Source: Vibrio chagasii | GTDB lineage: Bacteria > Pseudomonadota > Gammaproteobacteria > Enterobacterales > Vibrionaceae | DNA: 64,000 nt | NCBI RefSeq assembly: GCF_002954585.1 | Contig: NZ_MSCI01000002.1 | Coordinates: forward strand, 1,590,089 to 1,654,088 | Reading direction: 5' to 3' | Shown here: in pieces, positions 18,057 to 26,065 of the stretch | How the letters are laid out: each line of letters starts with the position of its first letter | Numbering within the stretch: the first letter of the stretch is position 1 | The notes under the pieces: generated by a model | The model's database searches: none | What the model saw: the letters and a program-made list of their open reading frames with translations, nothing else | Told to the model about the DNA's origin: nothing | Program-made: the position numbers and the translations under genes

Positions 18057-19151
18057 ATGTTTGGAATAAAAACAATAAAACTAGAAAACCAATCACTTAA
18101 AAAACAACTCGCCGAACTAACAAAGAAGCATCATTCTGATATTAATGCTCTCGAAATAAAATTAAATAAGTCGCAAAACCTTGCTCAATCGGCACATCAA
18201 CAACATCGTAACAGTAGTGAAATGATGTCTAATTGCTTGAAAGGTGGAGATATGCTCAAAACCATTCAAAAAGAGATGGTTGAAAGTGCTAAATCGATGG
18301 CCCATGAAAACCAAGAGCTTCAACAGCTGGATGATATGTTTAAACAAACACATCAAGCATTGGTGCGCCTAGACAACCGAGCAATTAAGATCAGCGATCA
18401 GGCGTCTCAAAGCATTCAATCTGTCGATATTTTGGATCATACCGCTGGCGCTATTTCTAACCTGGTATCGACTATCCAAGAGATTTCAGACCAAACTAAC
18501 CTCTTAGCATTAAACGCTGCTATTGAAGCTGCGCGCGCAGGTGAGGCTGGACGCGGATTTGCAGTCGTCGCTGACGAAGTAAGAACCCTTGCGGGTAAGG
18601 CTAGTGAAGCTAGCGAAAAAATTGACTCATTAGTCAAGCAAGTTTTGGGGCAAGTAAACGCGATAAAGACCTCTATTGGGGAGAACCAAGTTTGCGCTGA
18701 AGAAGTGTCAGCATCTTCCGCGCAAATAAGCTCTATTGTTAACGAAGTGGTTGTGAAGTCGGAAAACATGAAGCAAGTGATTCATATTGCTTCTACTCGT
18801 GCGTTCTTGGATTCGGTCAAACTCGACCACGCTATCTGGAAAAATAATACCTATCGCCTACTCCAAAGTGGTTCATTCACTGAAACCATCAACACTCACT
18901 CAGAGTGTCGCTTAGGCCAATGGTATTATCGCGGTGATGGTAAGGCTTACAATCACTTGAGAAGCTATCAATTGCTTGAAGAGCCACACAAACAGGTACA
19001 TGACAACGGTCGAAAAGCCATGAGTCAAGCTGCCTCAGGGGATACAAAAGGCGTGATCACAGCGGTTCAAGCAATGGAAGAGGCGAGTATCCAAGTTGTG
19101 TTTCAAATTGATCGTTTAATGAATGAAATTATAGAAACTGAATCAATGTAG
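18057..19151 (+). CDS. Soluble methyl-accepting chemotaxis protein with C-terminal CZB domain
   Basis: 364 residues without membrane segments. An N-terminal coiled coil ([21 protein letters not shown]) leads into the MCP signalling domain with the conserved hairpin tip [20 protein letters not shown] near residues 143-165 and [12 protein letters not shown], which contacts CheA/CheW. The C-terminal 120 residues are a chemoreceptor zinc-binding (CZB) domain: H in [11 protein letters not shown] in [12 protein letters not shown] in [11 protein letters not shown] receptors sense zinc and, by reaction of the zinc-bound Cys, hypochlorous acid; I infer a similar cytosolic role here. It is a single gene. 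Confidence 0.92.
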   Translation: MFGIKTIKLENQSLKKQLAELTKKHHSDINALEIKLNKSQNLAQSAHQQHRNSSEMMSNCLKGGDMLKTIQKEMVESAKSMAHENQELQQLDDMFKQTHQALVRLDNRAIKISDQASQSIQSVDILDHTAGAISNLVSTIQEISDQTNLLALNAAIEAARAGEAGRGFAVVADEVRTLAGKASEASEKIDSLVKQVLGQVNAIKTSIGENQVCAEEVSASSAQISSIVNEVVVKSENMKQVIHIASTRAFLDSVKLDHAIWKNNTYRLLQSGSFTETINTHSECRLGQWYYRGDGKAYNHLRSYQLLEEPHKQVHDNGRKAMSQAASGDTKGVITAVQAMEEASIQVVFQIDRLMNEIIETESM

Positions 19152-19281
19152 TTTTTGTCGAGCTCATAGATACCGTTTAGACCAGAGATTGAACTAGTAG
19201 ATAAATACCAAGCATCTTGATATCTTCAAATTTTATTCGTGGCACCCTATAGTTGTAGAGTGCCGCTAAATAATTGGATTT

Positions 19282-19602
19282 GTGAGTAAAAGTTGGTATT
19301 CCCCTACGATCAACCTTCTACTTTGCACCACTAGCGGCATTGTGTTGTTTCTTGGTTTAGTAGCTTTATTTAATCAAACAACTGCTGTAATTACCGTACT
19401 GATGACAATGTCAGCCGCTTTAATCTTTAGACTTGATTCTTCGAACCCAAAGCATTGAACTCGTTTTGCTATTGCCGCGACCGCATGGGGTTTAACTCAA
19501 GCTGTCAGCTCTCTGCTACTTATCAGTGGGTTAACTTTTTTAGTTACCTTTGGCTCCTGAGTTGCTTTACTTGCAAGCGCTGCAATCAATGGCTCCCTTT
19601 AG
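19282..19602 (+). pseudogene. Possible decayed small membrane protein
   Basis: One frame reads VSKSWYSPTINLLLCTTSGIV... and continues hydrophobic past in-frame stops at 19456 and 19549: GLTQAVSSLLLISGLTFLVTF, stop, VALLASAAINGSL, stop. The regular spacing of hydrophobic helices across stops suggests a broken multi-pass membrane protein. The first section alone (58 residues) could be a real small membrane protein. No homologue recognised. Confidence 0.3.
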
Positions 19603-19858
19603 AGTCGCCTGGCATGTCTAGCCAAATTATAGATTTCGGCGATACCGCAACCATTCAGAAAGCTCAATGAGAACTCTGTATGTTTGTACTCAACCGAACA
19701 TTTCCCGTTTCGGAATATACGAGAATTAAGTGAATATTCCTTTCCAATCTTTTAAGTTTGATTAACTCGTAGTGTAAGCCCATTTTTGTACTTCAACACT
19801 TGATTTAGCTTTCGGTAAGTAAATAATACAACCCCACCCAATATAAGTTAAGTTTCAC

Positions 19859-21415
19859 ATGTTTAAGTATCCAGTATTACTTGCAACCCTGATATTAACT
19901 GTTGTTACTCCAAGAGATGCATTTGCTGAAAGTGAAAAGCCCGAGCGTGACAGTGATGATTATGCTAACTATGTCGTCAACACTGGTATGCAGCAACCTC
20001 TAACACGTACTCAAAGAGCAGCTATTTCTTCAGCAATAACACAATCGGTCGTTTCTAGCTATGGAAGTATTATCGATCGCCATACAGCAGCTTCAATAGA
20101 ATACACATTAATAGATGCGCTATTTAATTCGCCAACATTTCAACATGCTATTTCTTTTGGTCTACATAATAACGAAGAAAATGTAGGGCAAATTCTCTTT
20201 ACCAATGAATACGAGGTTAATGAAGAGCGCGAAGGAGATTTTTCCGATGTTGATGACGTAGAAATTGACGATATCGAAGATTCTGATGCTGAACAAGTGC
20301 CAATTATTGCAAGCCATGAAGCTCGCGAGAACGACTACGGTACACCTGTCGTGAATATAGGCGTCGCACCTAGCATCCATTCAAGCGACTACCCATGGTG
20401 GCAAGAAGCATTAATTCATGAGGTAATTCATCATATTACAGGTTCATCTGACACCGATAGTCTGAACAGACATGGTCCTACCGAGACTTTAGCTCAAAAT
20501 GTGGCAAATGAGCTTAATTGGCCAATCCCCACTTTCTCAGGATATGGAGATCCTTCCAGAATACAAGCATTAAAAGAAAGAAACTTTTCTGCTTTAATTC
20601 AAACCATTAATAGACACCCTTCAGAGGCATCTGCATTACTGCAAAGAATATCGATTATCGCAAGAGGCTCAAAGGCTTCTACGAGTTTTAGTTTACTCAC
20701 TTCGTTCTGCTCATCAATGAATGTCGACTTACCCGATCGCCCTAACTTTGATGACGACGACTTTAGTATGGGGGCTGCTTTCTTTACAGGCGCTAGCGCA
20801 AGTAACTCAGGCCAATGCAGTTTTGATGTGAAGGATCGAGCTAAGCCGATAAGTGATTCTATTCACTTTGAAGGAGGACAGTTTCTTATTAAGAGGGATC
20901 TGATCAACCTGAATTTGTCTGTCGCAAAACTTGCATTTTTAAGAGCTAAAAATGGCGGCGGCTTTTATAATAAAAACTGGGCGTCTTGGAAGTCGTGGTA
21001 TAAAGCGTCCGCTTGGAAGCATCTATTGGGATTTGGTTTGTATGGATACGGTCAGGAACAAGCTCAGGGTAATGACATTTACAATCCATATGGAATCCGA
21101 TTTAACGATGGTTCATTTTCCATTGGCGTCGTAGGAAGAGATATAAACAACAGTACCAGGAGTGATAATTTTACCACTCTCGCGGGCACTAACTGGCACA
21201 CAATTAGATACGCTGGTCAGATGTTTTTTGATCTAAATGGCAGACCCGTCGCACTCGTTATAACGGACCCTTTAACTGGAGGACTTGGTTCTGGTTGGTC
21301 ATTCGTCTACACCAACGGACAGTGGCAGTACGAGTCACAAGATGATTGGGATGAACGCCTGCTCAATCACTCGGTGTTATCAATGGATAGTGATGCCCCC
21401 CAATTTTCTTTATAA
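19859..21415 (+). CDS. Secreted HExxH zinc-metallopeptidase-like protein
   Basis: 518 residues with a Sec signal peptide (FKYPVLLATLILTVVTPRDAFA). Residues about 180-225 carry a zincin signature, WWQEALIHEVIHHITG (HEVIH), followed by RHGPTETLAQ, whose Glu could be the third zinc ligand, as in NleD-like and related effector proteases. An acidic segment (about 122-145) precedes it. The C-terminal 250 residues, rich in Trp, Tyr and Gly, look like a separate beta domain of unknown type. Catalysis and targets are inference. No immunity or secretion gene adjoins it. It starts after a 700-bp gap with no other intact gene. Confidence 0.7.
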   Translation: MFKYPVLLATLILTVVTPRDAFAESEKPERDSDDYANYVVNTGMQQPLTRTQRAAISSAITQSVVSSYGSIIDRHTAASIEYTLIDALFNSPTFQHAISFGLHNNEENVGQILFTNEYEVNEEREGDFSDVDDVEIDDIEDSDAEQVPIIASHEARENDYGTPVVNIGVAPSIHSSDYPWWQEALIHEVIHHITGSSDTDSLNRHGPTETLAQNVANELNWPIPTFSGYGDPSRIQALKERNFSALIQTINRHPSEASALLQRISIIARGSKASTSFSLLTSFCSSMNVDLPDRPNFDDDDFSMGAAFFTGASASNSGQCSFDVKDRAKPISDSIHFEGGQFLIKRDLINLNLSVAKLAFLRAKNGGGFYNKNWASWKSWYKASAWKHLLGFGLYGYGQEQAQGNDIYNPYGIRFNDGSFSIGVVGRDINNSTRSDNFTTLAGTNWHTIRYAGQMFFDLNGRPVALVITDPLTGGLGSGWSFVYTNGQWQYESQDDWDERLLNHSVLSMDSDAPQFSL

Positions 21416-21442
21416 ATTCCTTCAGATGAAACAAAGACAAAA

Positions 21443-21465
21443 GCAGCAGAATCACTTTCTGCTGC
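21443..21465. terminator. Hairpin after the HExxH gene
   Basis: A 9-bp perfect stem GCAGCAGAA/TTCTGCTGC with a 5-nt loop. It has a weak T-tract on the plus strand and a better one on the minus strand. Confidence 0.45.
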
Positions 21466-21651
21466 CTTAAAGCTTCCAACACTCCTTAAAATAACAAGCT
21501 AGCTTAAACGTAATGATTAACGCTCGGTAGCTTTTGCAATAGCTAGCGCATAAGCTACATAGAATCTCATTTCGACACTTTAAAGCCGTCGAAATGTGTC
21601 CTTTCATAAGAAGTTCATATCAAGAATATTTCAAATAGAAAACTTCACTTT

Positions 21652-21719
21652 TACCTACCTACTGATAGGTATTGCCATCGAATTTAAAAAAGCCTAAACT
21701 ACCTATCAGTAGGTAGGTA
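21652..21719. promoter_or_regulatory. Paired TetR-type operators before the amine oxidase gene
   Basis: TACCTACCTACTGATAGGTA (21652-21671) and its exact reverse complement (21700-21719) form a 20-bp perfect inverted repeat with a 28-bp spacer. Each arm contains its own dyad TACCT-N6-AGGTA, the usual form of a TetR-family site. They lie just before the oxidase start, where bound repressor would block transcription. No TetR gene is present nearby. Confidence 0.75.
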
Positions 21720-21734
21720 AATACAAGGCAAGCA

Positions 21735-22838
21735 ATGAAATACGATTTTATTATAATAGGAGGCGGATTAAGCGGCCTCTACACAGCAGCATACCTAGAA
21801 AAAACTGGTTATAGCTACTTATTACTCGAAGCTAGAGAAAGGCTCGGCGGTAGAGTCTTATCATCTTCGAGCTTGACTGCAACAAGTCCAAGTGACCAAT
21901 TTGATCTTGGCCCTTCTTGGTTTTGGCCCCAAATAAATCAGCGAGTTATGAGACTTGTCGATAGCCTATCACTACCAATCATAGAACAATACGAAACGGG
22001 CGACATGATGCTAGAGCAGGCGGGAGGTAAGGGGGTTCGCAAAGTACCTAATCAATTCTTTTCCGCACCTCAGTCCATGAGAGTTTCTGGGGGTATAGCA
22101 CAATTAACCATGGGCGTTGCTGCACTTCTTAACCAAGATAACATTAAGTGTGGGCATCAATTACAAGGAGTTAATCATACTGAGAGCCAAGGATTTGCAT
22201 TAGATGTTCTCCACCAAAAAAAGGCCATACGCTTAGAAAGTGAAAACATTATTCTTGCGCTTCCTCACCGTTTAATTGCAAATAACATTCGCTTTTCCCC
22301 TGCACTTCCAACAAAAGCACTCGAAGCTCTGAAAAGAGCACCCACATGGATGGCCGCCCATGCGAAATTCTTCGCACTTTATGATAAACCGTTCTGGCGG
22401 AAGAATGGATTATCAGGGTACGCAAATAGTCAAATTGGCCCACTGGTGGAAATTCATGATGCGAGTGCTGAAAATGGGCATGCTGCTCTATTCGGGTTTA
22501 TAGGTTTCAATGCCGAAACACGAATGAAGCTAGGTACTGCACAATTAAAAACCATGGCGGTTGAACAGCTTTCAAGGATCTATGGTCCAGAAGCTTACAA
22601 CACCACCGAAGTGAAGCTGTTAGACTGGTCAAAAGAAATTTACACAGCCGTTGAAGAGGATCAATTGCCCCCTTCCACTCATCCTCAATATGGGTTGCAT
22701 ACTTCGTTAGAACGACTAGAAAAACAGGGCATTTATTTTGCAGGTACTGAATCTGCAAAAGAGTTTGGAGGATTTATCGAAGGTGCCTTAGAAGCGGCAG
22801 AGCGTGTAATTCAAGAGATTGCTACACGGAAAAACTAG
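21735..22838 (+). CDS. FAD-dependent amine oxidase (flavin monoamine oxidase-like)
   Basis: 367 residues. The N-terminal Rossmann FAD motif IIIGGGLSGLYTAAYLEK is followed by LLEARERLGGRV, the amine-oxidase family hallmark. The C-terminal FAD-contact segment reads GIYFAGTESAKEFGGFIEGALEAAERV. At 367 residues it is shorter than typical monoamine oxidases (about 450), with a compact substrate domain. No signal peptide. The substrate is unknown (amine, polyamine or amino acid). It is a single gene controlled by a paired TetR-type operator; a strong bidirectional hairpin separates it from the convergent PLP enzyme. Confidence 0.85.
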   Translation: MKYDFIIIGGGLSGLYTAAYLEKTGYSYLLLEARERLGGRVLSSSSLTATSPSDQFDLGPSWFWPQINQRVMRLVDSLSLPIIEQYETGDMMLEQAGGKGVRKVPNQFFSAPQSMRVSGGIAQLTMGVAALLNQDNIKCGHQLQGVNHTESQGFALDVLHQKKAIRLESENIILALPHRLIANNIRFSPALPTKALEALKRAPTWMAAHAKFFALYDKPFWRKNGLSGYANSQIGPLVEIHDASAENGHAALFGFIGFNAETRMKLGTAQLKTMAVEQLSRIYGPEAYNTTEVKLLDWSKEIYTAVEEDQLPPSTHPQYGLHTSLERLEKQGIYFAGTESAKEFGGFIEGALEAAERVIQEIATRKN

Positions 22839-22866
22839 ATTACTGATATAAATATTTGATAAATCT

Positions 22867-22903
22867 AAAGCGCCCTCATTTTATTAAATAAAGAGGGCGC
22901 TTT
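22867..22903. terminator. Bidirectional terminator between the amine oxidase and PLP genes
   Basis: An 11-bp perfect stem AAAGCGCCCTC (22867-22877) with GAGGGCGCTTT (22893-22903) between convergent genes. Confidence 0.8.
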
Positions 22904-22943
22904 CTCATCACTTTGAGTCGCTTTCGCGGAATTCTAACCGCCT

Positions 22944-24755
22944 TTACTGACTAAGCTGTCGGAACTTAGGCAGACTCTTCACAAACCTTTGGTGTACGTC
23001 CATATAGGTTTGCATATAGATCTCGTCGATGTGCTCGTTACTTGGGAAGCTCGATGAGAAATCAACATGTTTGCGATCAATCGACAACTTTGCGGCTTCA
23101 ATAATGTGTGCAATGAACATGCGTGGATCTTCCAATCCAATCGAGATACGCATCGTCGTTCGCTTGATACCTGCCTCATTGAGTGCCTCGTCGCTCAGTT
23201 CTGAGTGAGTGGTCAATGCAGGACACAGCGCCACCGTATTAGTTTGCCCAAGGCTTACTTGCATACCGATAGCGGGTTCAAGCATATCGAAGAACTGTTT
23301 GAATCCATCTCGATTGATTGGTGCGCGATTGCCGTTCCCTTCCATATCGATAGTAAACAGTGCGGCTGGCAGCCCTAAGTACATGTTGTGCTGACAGTGT
23401 TCATAGTTATCATTATCTGGCAAAGCAGGACACGACACATTAATGTCTGGATGAGAATCAAAGATCTTCGCCAGAGTCAGCGTATTAATGGTTTTCTGCA
23501 CCACACGCATCTCATAGGTTTTCATGCCGTTAAGTACTTCAAACGCCTTGTCTGCATCTAAGAAGGCACCTTTAATGTAATACACATTCCAAAACAGGGT
23601 TTCGTTCCAAGGGATCGTCGCCTCATCGCCATTGGGCTTGATGAAAGTGACATCCTCTCCTTTTGGCACAAACATGGTCTCGTTGCGGCCAATCACAACA
23701 CCTGCTGTGGTGGTGCCAGAGCCCGCCAGCTCTTTGGTGTATGAGTGAATCACATAATCTGGCCTTTCCATCACATCATCACGCTTGAGTACAGGGTGTA
23801 ACAGTGGCGTCCCTACCGTCGAATCCACAATCACATCCCAACCGCGAGAATGAGTCGCCTTACTGATGTTAGCGACATCTAACACGTAGCCGTGCGGGTT
23901 ACACGGTGACTCAAGGTAAACGTAGATTTTCTTTCCTACAGCGAGGCGATCAGCATACTTGTGTGCGACCTCATCAAGGCGAGTCGCAAACTCATCTCCT
24001 GAGTATCCGTCCACCCACTCTACCGCAACATTCAAGTTCGACGGCTTACCAAACCAATCTTCCAACAGTTGGTACGAACCACCATAGATATTGCGTGAAG
24101 CCAACACAATATCTTCATGACCAAGTAAATGGCTCAACAGCCCATCAATAGCCGCCATACCGGAATTAAAGTTCCATGCGAGGTACTCATTGGCTCTTGA
24201 GCCTGCCTCTAGATCAACCATGTGGTTCGCAAGTGAAATCGATGTCGGGTTGAGAAGTCGAGAATAGATATCATGCAATGGCTCTTTACCGTTGAATGCG
24301 TCTTCAATCCATTCAGTACAGGCAAACAAATAGGTCGCGGTACGAGTAATCACCGGGCTTGCGGAAAATATAGCCGCCACATTGTCGAAAATCGGATACG
24401 CGCCTTTTGAGGCAAAATTACCATTGTTAGTCGCAATGGATTGGTAAGTCGCGCGCATTGGGTTTTGCAGGTTATCGAGGATCTTAGCAATCTGGAACGA
24501 CAAAAAGCGTTTGGCGTTAAACCAAGCGATACGGTCACTCTTATCCAGCTCTGAAAGGCCATCAACCGTCAAAGCCCAAAGGTCGTGTGTTTTGGTATTG
24601 GCTTTGTACAATGTCGTCGCTAATTCCACCAGCGTGGTGCCGTAATCGCTGCTTGGATCAATACCAAAGTGTTTTGCTTGCTCAATGGCAAGGGCTTCTG
24701 CTTGTTCGTGTTTGGTGGTTTTACGCAATGGGCTAAGTTGAGTTGAAGTATTCAT
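22944..24755 (-). CDS. Cys/Met-metabolism PLP-dependent enzyme, long form
   Basis: 603 residues, well above the roughly 400 of ordinary cystathionine gamma-synthase, beta-lyase or methionine gamma-lyase. The fold-type I core is present: NEYLAWNFNSGMAAIDG (cofactor region near 190-205), YVYLESPCNPHG, VIVDSTVGTPLL (PLP-ring Asp) and the Schiff-base lysine in HSYTKELAGSGTTT. The extra roughly 150 N-terminal residues are helical and unassigned. The reaction is a sulfur-amino-acid lyase or synthase by inference. An Lrp/AsnC regulator is divergently transcribed 136 bp upstream and probably controls it. Confidence 0.8.
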   Translation of the reverse strand: MNTSTQLSPLRKTTKHEQAEALAIEQAKHFGIDPSSDYGTTLVELATTLYKANTKTHDLWALTVDGLSELDKSDRIAWFNAKRFLSFQIAKILDNLQNPMRATYQSIATNNGNFASKGAYPIFDNVAAIFSASPVITRTATYLFACTEWIEDAFNGKEPLHDIYSRLLNPTSISLANHMVDLEAGSRANEYLAWNFNSGMAAIDGLLSHLLGHEDIVLASRNIYGGSYQLLEDWFGKPSNLNVAVEWVDGYSGDEFATRLDEVAHKYADRLAVGKKIYVYLESPCNPHGYVLDVANISKATHSRGWDVIVDSTVGTPLLHPVLKRDDVMERPDYVIHSYTKELAGSGTTTAGVVIGRNETMFVPKGEDVTFIKPNGDEATIPWNETLFWNVYYIKGAFLDADKAFEVLNGMKTYEMRVVQKTINTLTLAKIFDSHPDINVSCPALPDNDNYEHCQHNMYLGLPAALFTIDMEGNGNRAPINRDGFKQFFDMLEPAIGMQVSLGQTNTVALCPALTTHSELSDEALNEAGIKRTTMRISIGLEDPRMFIAHIIEAAKLSIDRKHVDFSSSFPSNEHIDEIYMQTYMDVHQRFVKSLPKFRQLSQ

Positions 24756-24891
24756 AATTGCTGAGTCATTCCATCCTTGTTGTACCTCCTTTAATTTTAG
24801 TGTTACATAGATGTTAAATATTGCTATTTGCGAAGTAATACATACACTTTGAGCAATAATATTGCCGATTATGGTTTAATATTGATGGAAT

Positions 24892-25353
24892 ATGCCAATG
24901 GATGAAATTGACAAAAAGATACTGGCTGAACTGCAAAGCAACGCACGACTCACCAACCAAGAGTTAGCCGACCGCGTCGCGCTTTCTCCCTCCCCTTGTT
25001 TACGCCGAGTTCGAGCATTAGAGAAGCAAGGGATCATTCGTGGCTATCACGCCAGTGTCGACCAAGAAGCGTGTGGCCTGCCCGTGAATGTGTTTGTGTT
25101 GGTGAAACTTGAAAAGCCGACTGAAGAGAACATGCGAGACTTTGAGCAACACATTGAAGCGATTGATGAAGTATTAGAGTGTTTTTTAATGACGGGGAAT
25201 CACGACTACCTATTACATGTGGTGAGTGAATCTCTCAAAAGCTACGAGCAGTTTATTCGCAAGCAGCTAACTCGTCTGCCCAATATTGCTTCGATTGAAT
25301 CAAGCTTCGCGTTTGGACAGGTAAAAACAAAAACTAAGTTACCCGTAAGGTGA
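24892..25353 (+). CDS. Lrp/AsnC-family transcriptional regulator
   Basis: 153 residues. The N-terminal HTH (MDEIDKKILAELQSNARLTN, then LADRVALSPSPCLRRVRALE, a typical Lrp recognition helix) is followed by the RAM effector domain (about 70-150, VNVFVLVKLEK, LMTGNHDYLLHVV). An alternative ATG lies two codons downstream. It is divergent from the long PLP enzyme, so amino-acid-responsive control of that gene is the natural inference. Confidence 0.92.
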   Translation: MPMDEIDKKILAELQSNARLTNQELADRVALSPSPCLRRVRALEKQGIIRGYHASVDQEACGLPVNVFVLVKLEKPTEENMRDFEQHIEAIDEVLECFLMTGNHDYLLHVVSESLKSYEQFIRKQLTRLPNIASIESSFAFGQVKTKTKLPVR

Positions 25354-25386
25354 GTAAAACCGCGTTAAACCAAACTGAGAGACCAC

Positions 25387-25857
25387 TTAGCCGTTTGTTT
25401 GTGCCATTGCCACAAGTTGCGTCACTTTAAGATCTATTTGTTCTACAACCCCTCTTACAAACTGGGCCCTTTCTCTCTCTGGCAGATCTATTGCACCAGC
25501 CAAATTGGGGATAGCCCAATGGAGCCGATGGGGTACGTGAGAGCAAACCAAGTTGACACATCCAATAAACAAGTGACACTGCTCATTACTTGCTTGGTCG
25601 CAAAGCGTAATCACGTAGTCAAATTTTTCATTGGTCTTTTTGTATTCAAATACTGTTTTACTCTCGCCAATTATTGCAACGTCAAGCATGTTAGACAACT
25701 CATCTAAGAGAACTTGGGGGGTTGGTCCTGGCTCAAAACCACAACAGCTAGCGTGTATCACCCCATTAGATTGCAGCTCGACAATCGCTTTAGCGATAGC
25801 CGCTCTTACACCTTTCTTCACGCACACAAACAGAACTTTGACGGGGGTGACATCCAT
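25387..25857 (-). CDS. ArsC-like low-molecular-weight phosphatase-fold protein
   Basis: 156 residues of the low-MW protein tyrosine phosphatase / thioredoxin-coupled arsenate reductase fold. The anion loop CVKKGVR (C-x5-R) follows VKVLFV at the N-terminus. YVITLCDQASNEQC carries the pair of extra cysteines expected of ArsC-type reductases, and HWAIPNLAGA resembles the ArsC HW-IPDPA segment, but with Asn for the usual Asp of the DP motif, so activity is uncertain. No ArsR or arsenite pump is adjacent. It is divergent from the hybrid kinase gene. Confidence 0.7.
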   Translation of the reverse strand: MDVTPVKVLFVCVKKGVRAAIAKAIVELQSNGVIHASCCGFEPGPTPQVLLDELSNMLDVAIIGESKTVFEYKKTNEKFDYVITLCDQASNEQCHLFIGCVNLVCSHVPHRLHWAIPNLAGAIDLPERERAQFVRGVVEQIDLKVTQLVAMAQTNG

Positions 25858-26065
25858 ACTTTAACGACCCTTTTTGTATTGGTTTTCTATATTAAACATA
25901 GATATTTAAGGAAGTTTTGCAATAAATCGGCGAATCAAGGGCAATGAGAATGGAATTAGTCATCGCCCATTCTATTCGACAAAAAGGATAAACAAGCCCA
26001 TAGACAAGATATCTATCCTATATTTTTCATATAACTCCGAAAAATAACATGGAAGTCATTTAAGC

